64,000 bases of DNA, taken from Methylopila jiangsuensis. Its GTDB lineage: Bacteria > Pseudomonadota > Alphaproteobacteria > Rhizobiales > Methylopilaceae. Of the stretch, positions 22,053-30,827 are shown piece after piece (position 1 is the stretch's first letter; each line of letters starts with the position of its first letter). The DNA is taken from the NCBI RefSeq assembly GCF_027922305.1, contig NZ_BSFK01000005.1:248001-312000 (forward strand). Direction: 5' to 3'. The notes beneath the pieces are model-generated. The model did no database searches. It was not told the origin of the DNA and was given only the letters and a program-made list of their open reading frames with translations. The translations under genes and the position numbers were made by a program.

Positions 22053-23114
22053 TCAGCCCGTCACGTCGAACGCCAGATCGTCGCGGATGTGGCGGAACTC
22101 GGCCAGCATGTCGCCGTCAAGTTTCCCACCCATGCGCACCATGATGTCATAGGCGTCCGCGGCCGGCATGCCGTCCTTGTAGGGCCTAGGCGTGATCAGC
22201 GCCGCGTAGATGTCGCAGATGGTCAGCAGGCGCACCAGATCGCCGATCTCCCGGCCGCTCAGCCCGTCCGGATAGCCCGAGCCGTCGAGCATCTCGTGAT
22301 GGCTGCGGACCACCGCGAGCTCTTCGGCGCAGAAGCCGTCGCGGCTCGCGAGCAGGTCATAGCCGATCAACGGGTGCGAGCGCATGACCGCCCATTCCGC
22401 CGGCGTCAACGCTCCCGGCTTGTCGAGAATGGCGAGCGGGATTCGGGCCTTGCCAATGTCGTGCAGCGCGGCGGCGCGCGTCAGGCGCAGCCGGTCGCGC
22501 GCGCCGAAGCCGAGACGGCTCGCGAAGGCGGCGGCGAGGCCCGTCACGGTGAGGCAATGCTGGTAGGTGACGTCGTTGTAGGAGCGCAAGGCGTGGAGCC
22601 ACGCCTTTACGCCATCCTGACGCACCGCGGCGAGCACCCCATTGGCGTGGTCCGATAGGGTCTGTGAGCAGGGAGCGTCGCCAGCCCGTCCCGCCGTCAT
22701 GATGTGGTCGAAGCTGGAGCTCGCCTGCACGATCCGGGCGCGAACCGGTTCGACGGCCAGATCGATGTCCGCCCGCCGCTTGAGCGCGTCGATGGCCTTG
22801 AGGATGTCCTCGTCGCTGGCGTCAGCGGGAAGCACGGACGTCGCGCCGAGCGCGTAGGCCTGCACTTCCTCCCGGCGATCCTCGCTGCGCAGCAGGCACA
22901 CCACCGGAATGTCGTTCCGCTTCAGCGCCTGCAGCGTCCGCCGCAGCCAGTGAACCGCGGCCTCGTTGTCGAAGGCGACGTCGGTGAAAACGGCCTGGGG
23001 GGCGCTGGCTTCCTGCGGCAGAGGCCCCGACCTGAGCCGCCACAGCGAATGCGTCACCCCTAGCTGTTTGGCAAGACGGCGACCCCTTTCGGACTCATCC
23101 GTCAAAAGCAACAT
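22053..23114 (-). CDS. HD-GYP domain phosphodiesterase-like protein with receiver-like N-terminus
   Basis: 353 residues. The C-terminal half is an HD-GYP domain: QHCLTVTGLAAAFA, HDIGKARIPLAILDKPG, MRSHPLIGYDLL, then HHEMLDGSGYPDGLSG, which carries the GYP motif. Such domains hydrolyse cyclic di-GMP and control motility and biofilm switches. The N-terminal about 120 residues resemble a receiver fold: VVCLLRSEDRREEVQAYALGATSVLPAD matches the end of a response regulator, with one candidate phospho-aspartate in AVFTDVAF. Canonical acidic residues at the very N-terminus are only partly present (LLLTDESERG), so phosphorylation is uncertain. It appears to be transcribed alone. Confidence 0.85.
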   Translation of the reverse strand: MLLLTDESERGRRLAKQLGVTHSLWRLRSGPLPQEASAPQAVFTDVAFDNEAAVHWLRRTLQALKRNDIPVVCLLRSEDRREEVQAYALGATSVLPADASDEDILKAIDALKRRADIDLAVEPVRARIVQASSSFDHIMTAGRAGDAPCSQTLSDHANGVLAAVRQDGVKAWLHALRSYNDVTYQHCLTVTGLAAAFASRLGFGARDRLRLTRAAALHDIGKARIPLAILDKPGALTPAEWAVMRSHPLIGYDLLASRDGFCAEELAVVRSHHEMLDGSGYPDGLSGREIGDLVRLLTICDIYAALITPRPYKDGMPAADAYDIMVRMGGKLDGDMLAEFRHIRDDLAFDVTG

Positions 23115-23210
23115 CGCGCGGTCTCCTTGAGGCGACTTCTACCGTTACATAAACAGCCCATGCGTTAAAAACAGTTTACGAGCCGGCTCAACGGCGTCTG
23201 CATGGCGTCG

Positions 23211-23825
23211 TCATGCCGTGGTTTCACGGGTGATGGACAGCCACTCCAGCGCCCGCACCTCCGGATCGGCGTTCCCGAGCACGTCGTTCACGACCGCGAC
23301 CACGTCGGCGCCGGCGCCAAGGCACTGCGCGGCGCGCTCCGGCGTCAGCCCGCCGATCGCCACCAGCGGCCGGTCCCCGATCCGGCGCTTCCACTCGCCG
23401 ATCCGCTCGAGGCCCTGCGGCGGAAACGGCATCTGCTTCAGGATCGTCGGCCAGATCGGACCAAGAGCCACATGGTGCGGATCCACGGACAGCGCCCGGT
23501 CGAGCTCCTCCGGCGTGTGGGTGGAGACGCCGAGCCGGATCCCGGCGGCGCGGATCGCCTTCAGGTCGGCGGCGTCCAGGTCCTCCTGTCCGAGATGGAG
23601 GAAGCCTGCGCCCTCGTCGATGGCGATGTCCCAGTAGTCGTTCACCACCAGGGTGGCGCCGGCGGCGGCGCAGAGCCCGAGCGAACGCCGCACCTCGCCA
23701 TAGATTTCGCCGCGCGGCCGGTCCTTGACGCGCAACTGGATCAGACGGGCGCCCACGGCGGTCAGCCGGGCCACCCAGTCGGCGCTGTCGACGACGGGGT
23801 AGAACGGATCGAGCCGCGCGCTCAT
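23211..23825 (-). CDS. thiE: Thiamine phosphate synthase
   Basis: 204 residues. Joins the thiazole and pyrimidine moieties to make thiamine phosphate. Seen: [31 protein letters not shown] and [11 protein letters not shown], then [13 protein letters not shown] and [20 protein letters not shown], the phosphate-binding TIM-barrel ends. Its ATG overlaps the thiG stop (ATGA). Last gene of the TPP-riboswitch-controlled thiOSGE operon. Confidence 0.93.
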   Translation of the reverse strand: MSARLDPFYPVVDSADWVARLTAVGARLIQLRVKDRPRGEIYGEVRRSLGLCAAAGATLVVNDYWDIAIDEGAGFLHLGQEDLDAADLKAIRAAGIRLGVSTHTPEELDRALSVDPHHVALGPIWPTILKQMPFPPQGLERIGEWKRRIGDRPLVAIGGLTPERAAQCLGAGADVVAVVNDVLGNADPEVRALEWLSITRETTA

Positions 23826-24595
23826 GCGAGGCTCGCCCGGCCGAACACCGGCGTGGAGGGCGCGGCCATGTCCCGCGGCTCGATCGGATCGGCGAGATAG
23901 GCGGCGCGCCCGGCCTCGATGGCGCGGGCGAAGGCGGAGGCCATGGCGACCGGATCGCCGGCCTTCGCCACCGCCGTGTTCAGCAGCACGGCGTCATAGC
24001 CGAGCTCCATGGCCGCCGCGGCGTGGCTCGGCTTGCCGATGCCGGCGTCGACCACGAGGGGAGTCTCCGGGAAATGGGCCCGGAGCGAGCGCAGGCCATA
24101 GATGTTGTTGAGCCCGAGCCCGGTCCCGATCGGCGCGCCCCAGGGCATCAGCACCCTGCAGCCGGCCTCCAGCAGCCGTTCGGCCACCACCAGGTCCTCG
24201 GTGGTGTAGGGGAACACCTCGAACCCGTCGGCGCACAGGATGCGGGCGGCCTCCACCAGCCCGAACACGTCCGGCTGCAAGGTGTCGGCGTCGCCGATCA
24301 CCTCCAGCTTGATCCAGGAGGTGCCGAACACCTCGCGCGCCATTTCGGCCGTGGTCACGGCCTCCTTCACGGAATGGCAGCCGGCGGTGTTGGGCAGCAC
24401 CTTCACGTCGAGATCGGCGATCAGGCCCCAGAAGTCCTGGCCCTCCCGCAGCCGTCCGGACTCCCGCCGCAGCGACACGGTGAGGATGTCGGTCCCCGAC
24501 GCGCGGGCGGCGTCCGCCAGCACCGCGGGCGAGGGGTATTGCGCGGTGCCGAGCAGCAGGCGCGAGCCAAGCTCCACGCCATAGAAATTCAGCAT
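23822..24595 (-). CDS. thiG: Thiazole synthase
   Basis: 257 residues. Builds the thiazole phosphate ring from deoxyxylulose phosphate, dehydroglycine and ThiS thiocarboxylate. Seen: [47 protein letters not shown] (with the catalytic lysine region), [28 protein letters not shown] and [19 protein letters not shown]. Starts one base after the thiS stop codon. Confidence 0.95.
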   Translation of the reverse strand: MLNFYGVELGSRLLLGTAQYPSPAVLADAARASGTDILTVSLRRESGRLREGQDFWGLIADLDVKVLPNTAGCHSVKEAVTTAEMAREVFGTSWIKLEVIGDADTLQPDVFGLVEAARILCADGFEVFPYTTEDLVVAERLLEAGCRVLMPWGAPIGTGLGLNNIYGLRSLRAHFPETPLVVDAGIGKPSHAAAAMELGYDAVLLNTAVAKAGDPVAMASAFARAIEAGRAAYLADPIEPRDMAAPSTPVFGRASLA

Positions 24596-24596
24596 G

Positions 24597-24794
24597 TCAT
24601 CCTCCCTGCCGGGGCGCGACGATCTCGATCCGATCGCCGTCGTTGAGCGCGGTCGCGGCGCGGGCGCGGGCGGGCACGAAGGCGCCGTTCAGCGCGGTCG
24701 CCACCACGGCGTCGCCATAGTCCAGAACCTCGAGCGCCTGCGCGAGATCGGAGGCCGCGAGATCATGCGCGTCGCCGTTCACGATCAGCTTCAT
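24597..24794 (-). CDS. thiS: Sulfur carrier protein ThiS
   Basis: 65 residues, starting [12 protein letters not shown] and ending APRQGG. The C-terminal Gly-Gly is the site of adenylation and thiocarboxylation, and the small beta-grasp length fits ThiS. It carries sulfur to thiazole synthase. Its start lies 32 bases inside the end of thiO, so the two are translationally coupled. Upstream in-frame codons belong to the thiO overlap and are not used. Confidence 0.92.
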   Translation of the reverse strand: MKLIVNGDAHDLAASDLAQALEVLDYGDAVVATALNGAFVPARARAATALNDGDRIEIVAPRQGG

Positions 24795-25764
24795 GGCCGC
24801 TCCCTTCGTGTCCGAGCACGGCGTCCGCCACCGCCCGCGCGCAGGCGGGCGACAGCAGGAAACCGTGGCGATAGAGGCCGTTGACGTAAGTGACGCGTCC
24901 GCGGCTTTCAACGCGCGGAAGGTTGTCGGGGAACGCCGGGCGCACGTCGGCGCGGGTCTCCAGGATCTCCGCCTCGCCGAAGGCCGGATGCAGCGCGAAG
25001 GCGGCGTTGAGCAGGTCGGCCACCGAGCGCACCACCGGCCCGCGCCGTTCGGCGCTCTCGATCATGGTGGCGCCCAGCATGAACACGCCGTCGCCGCGCG
25101 GCACCACATAGAACGGAATGCGCGGGTGCAGCAGCCGCACGGGACGGGCGAAGGCGATCTCGCCGGTGCGCACCACCAGCATCTCGCCGCGCACGCCGCG
25201 CAGGTCGTCGAACGCCGCCCGGGCGGCGAATCCTCGGGCGTCCACCACCGCGTCGCCGTCCGCCTCCTCCGGCGAGGCCTCGACGCCGTAGCGCAGCTCG
25301 CCGCCCAGCGCGATCAGGCGGGCGGCGAGGCCGGCCAGCGCCGCGCGGGGATCGAGATGGGCCTCGCGAGGGAAGAACAGGCCGGAGCGGAAGCGGCCGG
25401 CGAGGTCCGGCTCCAGCGCCGCGATGGCGTCGCCGTCCACGGTCTCGAACTCCCGCGTGCGGCGGGCGAAGCGGGCGAGCTCCGCGTGGTCCCGGGCGGG
25501 CGCCACCACCAGCGTGCCGGCCCGGGTGACGCCGTCGACCGCCTCCGGCCACCAGCGGAGCGCCGTCTCGCCGCCGCGGACCACGGCCTCGTCCGCGCTT
25601 TCGCGCTCGCACCAGGGCGCCAGCATGCCGCCGGCGGACCAGGAGCAGGCCAGCGCCCCGAGCCGGTCGCCACGCTCCAGCACCGTCACCGCCGCGCCGC
25701 GCCGCGCCAGCTCCAGCGCCGCGGTCAGGCCGGCCACGCCGGCTCCCAGCACGGTCACGCGCAT
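24763..25764 (-). CDS. thiO: Glycine oxidase ThiO
   Basis: 333 residues from the ATG at 25764 (MRVTVLGAGVAGLTAALELARRG), which starts directly at the FAD-binding motif and has GGAAAGGAG upstream. An FAD-dependent oxidase converting glycine to iminoacetate for thiazole synthesis, used in place of ThiH. Other visible signs: CSWSAGGMLAPWCE, and near the end YVNGLYRHGFLLSPACARAVAD, a typical DAO-family C-terminus. First gene of the operon, directly behind the TPP riboswitch. thiC and thiD are not in the window. Confidence 0.9.
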   Translation of the reverse strand: MRVTVLGAGVAGLTAALELARRGAAVTVLERGDRLGALACSWSAGGMLAPWCERESADEAVVRGGETALRWWPEAVDGVTRAGTLVVAPARDHAELARFARRTREFETVDGDAIAALEPDLAGRFRSGLFFPREAHLDPRAALAGLAARLIALGGELRYGVEASPEEADGDAVVDARGFAARAAFDDLRGVRGEMLVVRTGEIAFARPVRLLHPRIPFYVVPRGDGVFMLGATMIESAERRGPVVRSVADLLNAAFALHPAFGEAEILETRADVRPAFPDNLPRVESRGRVTYVNGLYRHGFLLSPACARAVADAVLGHEGSGHEADRERRRA

Positions 25765-25828
25765 GGGCGGGCTCCTTTCCACGCAACAAAGGTCGGCGCG
25801 AAGGGGCGGGCCTCAGCCAAAGGTCATT

Positions 25829-25918
25829 CGCCCCGTTCCTTCGCCGGCACGACCCGGATCAGGTTCAAAGGGTCCGGCGATCGCGCCGTCTCAGCCCGGC
25901 AGGGCGCCCCTCGGAGAG
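25829..25918 (-). promoter_or_regulatory. TPP riboswitch (thi box) in the thiO leader
   Basis: Read on the minus strand, the element has the conserved order: GAGGGGCGCC, then CTGAGA in the P2/P3 region, then CCCTTTGAACCTGATC, then GTGCCGGCGAAGGAACGGGG. These are the hallmarks of the thiamine pyrophosphate aptamer, in nearly the typical rhizobial form. P1 can pair CTCCG (near 25916) with CGGGG (near 25831). The thiO start is about 65 bases downstream. Since no clear intrinsic terminator follows, control is probably by blocking translation initiation (inference). Confidence 0.95.
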
Positions 25919-25923
25919 CGTGG

Positions 25924-25952
25924 ACGATGGGATGCCAGAGACGGCGTGTCAA
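25924..25952 (-). promoter_or_regulatory. Candidate promoter of the thi operon
   Basis: On the minus strand a perfect TTGACA (25952-25947) is followed after 17 bases by CATCGT (25929-25924), placing the transcription start about at the first bases of the riboswitch. The -10 is weak (three matches). Confidence 0.55.
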
Positions 25953-26011
25953 CGGGTCGCAGGCGTCCGGGGTGTGTCCCGGGAGCGTCGTCCATCCGAA
26001 ATATATGACGG

Positions 26012-26041
26012 TTGGACAAATTGGTGCATTGCACCCTTATT
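26012..26041 (+). promoter_or_regulatory. AT-rich promoter region with embedded palindrome, upstream of the subtilase gene
   Basis: TTGGAC (26012-26017) and a TTATTT-like -10 (about 26036-26041) flank the palindrome GGTGCA-T-TGCACC (26023-26035), which fills the spacer. The surrounding 26000-26090 stretch is markedly AT-rich for this genome and also holds TTATTG/CAATAA arms. A repressor bound at the palindrome would block the promoter; that is inference. The rest of the 25953-26232 gap shows no gene I can support. Confidence 0.4.
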
Positions 26042-26232
26042 TATTGCTATGCACAATAAGCATATTATGTGAACCTAGAAAGATTGTTGCGTAGGGCGTC
26101 GCTGTTTTGGCGTCCTCAAGCGTTCTGCTCCGGCTCGAACGTCGCAGTCGTCTCGAGCCGCTCTCGCGCGGGCTCATCGCCCGCACCTGTCCACCGGGGC
26201 CTCGGCCCGCAAGGAGGAGTCAGGCGGGACCT

Positions 26233-27573
26233 ATGGCGAACGGCTCCGGGATCGGAAAGCTGCTTTCGACGCTCGCCGTTCTGGCGTGCGCTCTGGTGTT
26301 TCAGGGCGGGGAGGGCGGCATGGCCCCGGGCCCCGCGTCCGCCGCGGACGGATATGGCCCGGATATGGCCCCGCGCTGGGGGGCGGGGTCGCTCGCCGAT
26401 CCCCGCCAGTTCGCGAGCATGGAGGCGGAGGCCGCGGTGGCGGGCGCCTGCGCCTCGTCGGCGCCTTTCGTGGTGCTCGACACCTTCCGCTATTACCGCC
26501 CCGCCAATCTGGACGACGACCTCACCGATCCCGATCATCCGGAGGCGGCGCGCGTCGGGCATGGCGATCTGGTGGCCGCCATCGCCGGCCGCACCCACGG
26601 CCGCGTCATGGCCTACCAGATCGACCCGGTGTTCAACGCCGTCACGCTCGCCCGCGACATGGCGCGGCTGGTGGCCGACATCGAGGCCGGGCGGCTGGAG
26701 CGGCCCGCGGCGGTGATCAGCTCCATCGTGCTGCCGGTGGACCTCGACGACGTCAACGGCCAGCTTCCGGCGGCCGAGCGCATCAGCCCGCGCGATCTGG
26801 CGCGGCGCAAGGCGCGGGCGCTCGACGCGCTGGTGGAGATCGCCGGCGGCGAGAACCCTTACCGCATCGTGCGCGACGCCATGGCGTCGCTCCGGGCGCG
26901 GGGCGTGCCGGTGTTCGTGGCCGCCGGCAACACGGCGCCGGACCGGCTGGTGAACATGCTGGCGCTGAACGAGGGCGTCTACGCCATCGGGGCGCTGGGC
27001 GCGGACGGCCGGCGGGCCGAATACACCAGCATGCCCGACATGGTGTCCGTGTGGACGCCGGGCCAGTTCGTGGTGACGGAGACCGAGGGCGGCGTGAGCC
27101 TCAACCGCGGCCGGGAGCTGGTGTTCCGCGGCTCCGCCTTCACCGAGGAGAGGGCGCTGATCGACCGTTATGTGGGCCGTCTGCCCGCCGAGGCGGCGAT
27201 CGCGACGCCGGACGTCCTCGCCGCGCTGCCGCCGGAGGCCGGCCGCCGCGTACGCCTGGGCTTCGCGCGCAAATTCCTGCAGGAGGGCCTGTACCGCACC
27301 GCGGACCTGCTGGCGTTCTACGGCTACCCCGCCACCTCCGGCCATGTGCGGCGTTCGCTGCAGCAGGGCGCCTACATGCATTACCCGTCCGATATGATCT
27401 TCTCCGTCGACGGGCGCGGCCGGCTCGCCTTCGATCCTCTGGGCGACGGGCGGCCCGGCCAGCTCGCGGTGAACGACGCCACCTCCTTCGCCGCGCCCAA
27501 CGTCTGCGCCTCCGTTACGGCTGCGACGATGGTGGCCAGCGGGGCGCCTGTTCAGGTGGTGGGCGCGCGCTAA
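26233..27573 (+). CDS. Divergent secreted subtilisin-like serine protease (S8 type)
   Basis: 446 residues. A signal peptide of about 38 residues ends near GPASAAD. The S8 triad can be traced: D83 in FVVLDTFRYY, H110 in VGHGDLVAAI, oxyanion asparagine N233 in PVFVAAGNTAP, and S418 in DATSFAAPN, close to the canonical GTSxAAP. Differences from ordinary subtilases are alanine for the glycine before TS, no recognisable propeptide, and about 185 residues between Asn and Ser, including charged helical material (RRVRLGFARKFLQEGLYR). The ATG at 26233 gives the cleanest signal peptide. Activity cannot be judged from sequence. It stands alone between thi and ade. Confidence 0.75.
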   Translation: MANGSGIGKLLSTLAVLACALVFQGGEGGMAPGPASAADGYGPDMAPRWGAGSLADPRQFASMEAEAAVAGACASSAPFVVLDTFRYYRPANLDDDLTDPDHPEAARVGHGDLVAAIAGRTHGRVMAYQIDPVFNAVTLARDMARLVADIEAGRLERPAAVISSIVLPVDLDDVNGQLPAAERISPRDLARRKARALDALVEIAGGENPYRIVRDAMASLRARGVPVFVAAGNTAPDRLVNMLALNEGVYAIGALGADGRRAEYTSMPDMVSVWTPGQFVVTETEGGVSLNRGRELVFRGSAFTEERALIDRYVGRLPAEAAIATPDVLAALPPEAGRRVRLGFARKFLQEGLYRTADLLAFYGYPATSGHVRRSLQQGAYMHYPSDMIFSVDGRGRLAFDPLGDGRPGQLAVNDATSFAAPNVCASVTAATMVASGAPVQVVGAR

Positions 27574-27676
27574 AAACAACCGGCGCGCTGGCCCGGCCAC
27601 GGCGGCTTCGCTAGGTTGGGCTTGAGCGTGAGGGGCGGCGCGGCCAAGATCACGGCTCCGCGAGGCAGGAGTCGTC

Positions 27677-29398
27677 ATGTGGGACCGGCAGAGCATCACG
27701 CCCGAGGCGCTCGCGCGGCGCATCGCCCAGGGGCGCGGTCGCGAGCCGGCGGATCTGGTGATCAAGGGCGCCCGGATTCTGGACGTCGCCACCGCGACGC
27801 TGCACGAGGGCGACGTGGCGATCGCGGGCGACATGATCGTCGGCGTGTTCGAATCCTATGACGGCGCCGAGATCGTCGACGGCCGCGGCCTCACCGTGGT
27901 TCCCGGCTTCATCGACGCCCACGTCCACATCGAATCCTCGCTGCTGACCCCGGCCGAGTTCGAGCGCTGCGTGCTGCCCCATGGCGTGACCACCGCCATC
28001 TGGGACCCGCACGAGATCGCCAACGTGCTGGGGACGGACGGAATCGACTACGCGCTGCGCGCGGCGGAGGCCGCGGTGATGGACATCTGGGTCAACCTGT
28101 CCTCCTGCGTGCCGGCCTCGCCGCTGGAAACCTCCGGCGCGAGGCTGGAGGCGGAGGACCTGCTGCCGTTCGTCGGGCGGCCGAAGGCTCTGGGCCTTGC
28201 GGAGTTCATGAACTTTCCCGGCGTTCTGAACGGCGATCCCGGCTGCATGGCCAAGCTGGCGGCGTTCCAGGGCGCGCACATTGACGGCCACGCGCCGCTG
28301 GTGCGCGGGCTTGACCTGAACGGCTACCTCGCCGCCGGCATCCGCACCGACCACGAATCCACGACCTATGAGGAAGCGCTCGAGAAGCTGCGCAAGGGCA
28401 TGACGGTGCTGATCCGCGAGAGCTCCATCGCCAAGGACCTGCGCGCGCTGTGGCCGCTGATCACACCCGAGACCTCGGCCTTCGTGGCGCTGTGCACCGA
28501 CGATCGCAATCCGGTGGAGATCGCGGCCGAAGGCCATCTCGACCACATGATCCGCTGGGCCATAGCCCAGGGCGCGCCGGCGGCCCATGTTTACCGCTCG
28601 GCGAGCTGGTCCGCCGCCAACGCCTTCGGCCTGCGCGACCGGGGCCTCGTCGCGCCGGGCAAGCGCGCCGATCTGGCGCTGCTGTCCGATTATGAGGGCT
28701 GCCGCGTGGAGACGGTGATCGCTGGCGGCCGGGTGGTGCGCGACGCGCTGTTCGCCGGCCGGAATGGACCGGCGCCGGTCGGGCTCGACAGCATGAAGGC
28801 GCAAGCCGTCACCGCCGCCGATCTCAAGCCGCGCGGCCGCTCGGGCCGCCAGCCCGTGATCGGCGTGATCCCGGACAAGATCGTGACCGAGCGGCTGGAG
28901 CTGGAGCTTTCCGCCCGCGACGGGGAGCTCGCCGCCGACACGCGCCAGGACGCGCTGCCGGTGGCGGTGGTCGCCCGGCACGGCGTCAACCGCAACATCG
29001 GCCGCGGCTTCGTGAAGGGCTTCACCCTGACGCAAGGCGCCATCGCCTCGTCTGTCGGGCATGACAGCCACAACATCTGCGTGGTGGGCGTCGACCCGCA
29101 GGACATGGCGGTCGCCGTCAACCGGGTGATCGCGCTCGGCGGCGGCTTCGTGGTGGCGGCCGGCGGAGAGCCGCGGGCCGAACTCGCCGCGCCGCTCGCG
29201 GGCCTCATGAGCCTTGAACGCCACGAGGCGGTGCGCGAAAAGCTGCTGGCGCTGCGCGCCGCGGCGCGCGATCTCGGCTGCGGGCTGGCGGAGCCGTTCC
29301 TGCAGGTGGCGTTCCTGCCGCTCGCCGTCATTCCCCATCTGAAGATCACGGATTTCGGTCTGGTGGACGTGGACAGATTCGAGGTCGTCGCCCCGTGA
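27677..29398 (+). CDS. ade: Adenine deaminase
   Basis: 573 residues, normal length. Converts adenine to hypoxanthine in purine salvage. Seen: the amidohydrolase metal motif FIDAHVHIESSLL, WDPHEIANVLG, GHAPLVRG and IRTDHESTTYEEALEKLRKGM, then the C-terminal domain with RHGVNRNIGRGFVKGF, ASSVGHDSHNICVVGVD and AVAVNRVIALGGGFVV. The last segments are specific to adenine deaminase. Starts 103 bases after the subtilase gene, and 24 bases separate its end from the glycosyltransferase gene. Confidence 0.95.
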   Translation: MWDRQSITPEALARRIAQGRGREPADLVIKGARILDVATATLHEGDVAIAGDMIVGVFESYDGAEIVDGRGLTVVPGFIDAHVHIESSLLTPAEFERCVLPHGVTTAIWDPHEIANVLGTDGIDYALRAAEAAVMDIWVNLSSCVPASPLETSGARLEAEDLLPFVGRPKALGLAEFMNFPGVLNGDPGCMAKLAAFQGAHIDGHAPLVRGLDLNGYLAAGIRTDHESTTYEEALEKLRKGMTVLIRESSIAKDLRALWPLITPETSAFVALCTDDRNPVEIAAEGHLDHMIRWAIAQGAPAAHVYRSASWSAANAFGLRDRGLVAPGKRADLALLSDYEGCRVETVIAGGRVVRDALFAGRNGPAPVGLDSMKAQAVTAADLKPRGRSGRQPVIGVIPDKIVTERLELELSARDGELAADTRQDALPVAVVARHGVNRNIGRGFVKGFTLTQGAIASSVGHDSHNICVVGVDPQDMAVAVNRVIALGGGFVVAAGGEPRAELAAPLAGLMSLERHEAVREKLLALRAAARDLGCGLAEPFLQVAFLPLAVIPHLKITDFGLVDVDRFEVVAP

Positions 29399-29422
29399 CG
29401 TCCCGTAAGAAAGGCCGCCCGT

Positions 29423-30820
29423 ATGGCGGATGAGTTCGATCGGCTGCTCGCCGGTCTGCCGAGGCGTCGCGTGCTGGTGGTGTCCGATCGCTACCCGCCC
29501 GACGAGGGCGGCGGCGCGGAGCGGAGCCTGCACCTGCTGCTGCGGGAGCCTCGGCTGCGCGATCAGGCCATGGTGGTGACCTTCGAGAAGGGGGCGTCGG
29601 CGCCTTTGCGGCGCAAGGTGGAGGGCGTGGACGCGCTCGTCCTGCCGGCGTTCGCCGCCTGGCCGCTGCACCGCCTGACCCAGGCCGAGGTGAACCGCCT
29701 GAAGCGGCGGCCCTTCGGCCTGAAGTGGCTGGCGTTCGCCCGGCAGGCCGCGGCCGAACTGGCGGAGGCGCCGCCCGAACGGGCGGAGGCCTTCGCGGCG
29801 CGCTATCTGGCGCGCCCGCCGGGCGGCGTCGCCATGACTCACCGCACCACGCCCGGCGGCGGCCATGAACAGGCGCTCGTCCGCATCATCGCGCAGGTGC
29901 GGCCGGAGCTGATCCACGCCGACAACGCCCGCGCGATCGAGGTGGCGGCCGGCGCGGCGCCGGCGGGCCTTCCCATCGTGGCGGTGATCCGCGACCACCG
30001 CTTCTCAACGCCGCGCTTCGACCAGCATCTGGAGCCGGCCGACGCCCCGCAGAGCTGGGCGGAGACGCTCGCCGCGCGCTTCGCCGACGAGGCGCTGGCC
30101 TTCCGCCGCGACCGGCTCGGGCGCGCGGCGCTGACGCTGGTGGCGAGCGCCCATCTGGAGCGGCTGGCGCGGGAGCTTCTGCCCCCGGCGAAGGTGCGCC
30201 GGCTGCCGCTCACCCCCATCGCGCCGGGCTCCGAGACGCCCGAGCCGGCGTCGGGCTTCGACGTGCTGACGGTGGGGACCCTCACCCCGAAGAAGGGCCA
30301 GCGCCGCCTGCTCGACCTGTGGCCGCAGGTGCTGGAGGCGGTGCCCGAGGCGCGGCTGCACATCGTGGGCGAAGGCTCGTGCCGCCGGTCGATCGAAGAC
30401 GGCATCGGACAGCTGGGCCTTCAGGCGAGCGTGCAGATGCACGGACGGGCCGAGGGGGAGGCCCTCGAACGGCTTTTCGCGGATTGCCATGTGGTCGCGC
30501 TTCCCACCGCCTGGCCCGAGCCGTTCGGGCGCGTGGCGCTGGAGGCGGGCGCCCATGGCCGTCCGGTCGTGGCCTATGCGGTCGGCGGCCACGCCGAGAC
30601 CATCGTCCATGGCGAGACCGGCCTTCTGGCGCCGCCGGACGACGGCGAGGCCTTCGTGTCCGCGCTGACGGCGCTGGCGCGCGATCCGGCGCTCAGGGTC
30701 CGCCTTGGCGCGGCGGGGCGCGAGCGCGCCGCGGCGTTCGCGCCGGAGCCTCTGGCCCGCGGGCTGGAGGAGCTCTGGGATGACGTCGTCGCGGGCGGCG
30801 GCGCACGGCTCGCCGGCTGA
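29423..30820 (+). CDS. GT4-type glycosyltransferase
   Basis: 465 residues, GT-B fold. The N-terminal half starts with VSDRYPPDEGGGAERSLHLL, the acceptor-domain pattern of GT4 enzymes. The C-terminal half shows VGTLTPKKGQRRLLDLW, LHIVGEG and the EX7E-type donor site in WPEPFGRVALEAGAHG, followed by GGHAETIVHGETGLL. A retaining sugar transferase acting at the cytoplasmic face. Donor and acceptor are not readable from sequence. It precedes a sialyltransferase-motif protein by 7 bases, and the run of same-strand genes to 35978 suggests a role in a surface glycan. Confidence 0.9.
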   Translation: MADEFDRLLAGLPRRRVLVVSDRYPPDEGGGAERSLHLLLREPRLRDQAMVVTFEKGASAPLRRKVEGVDALVLPAFAAWPLHRLTQAEVNRLKRRPFGLKWLAFARQAAAELAEAPPERAEAFAARYLARPPGGVAMTHRTTPGGGHEQALVRIIAQVRPELIHADNARAIEVAAGAAPAGLPIVAVIRDHRFSTPRFDQHLEPADAPQSWAETLAARFADEALAFRRDRLGRAALTLVASAHLERLARELLPPAKVRRLPLTPIAPGSETPEPASGFDVLTVGTLTPKKGQRRLLDLWPQVLEAVPEARLHIVGEGSCRRSIEDGIGQLGLQASVQMHGRAEGEALERLFADCHVVALPTAWPEPFGRVALEAGAHGRPVVAYAVGGHAETIVHGETGLLAPPDDGEAFVSALTALARDPALRVRLGAAGRERAAAFAPEPLARGLEELWDDVVAGGGARLAG

Positions 30821-30827
30821 TGTCCGC

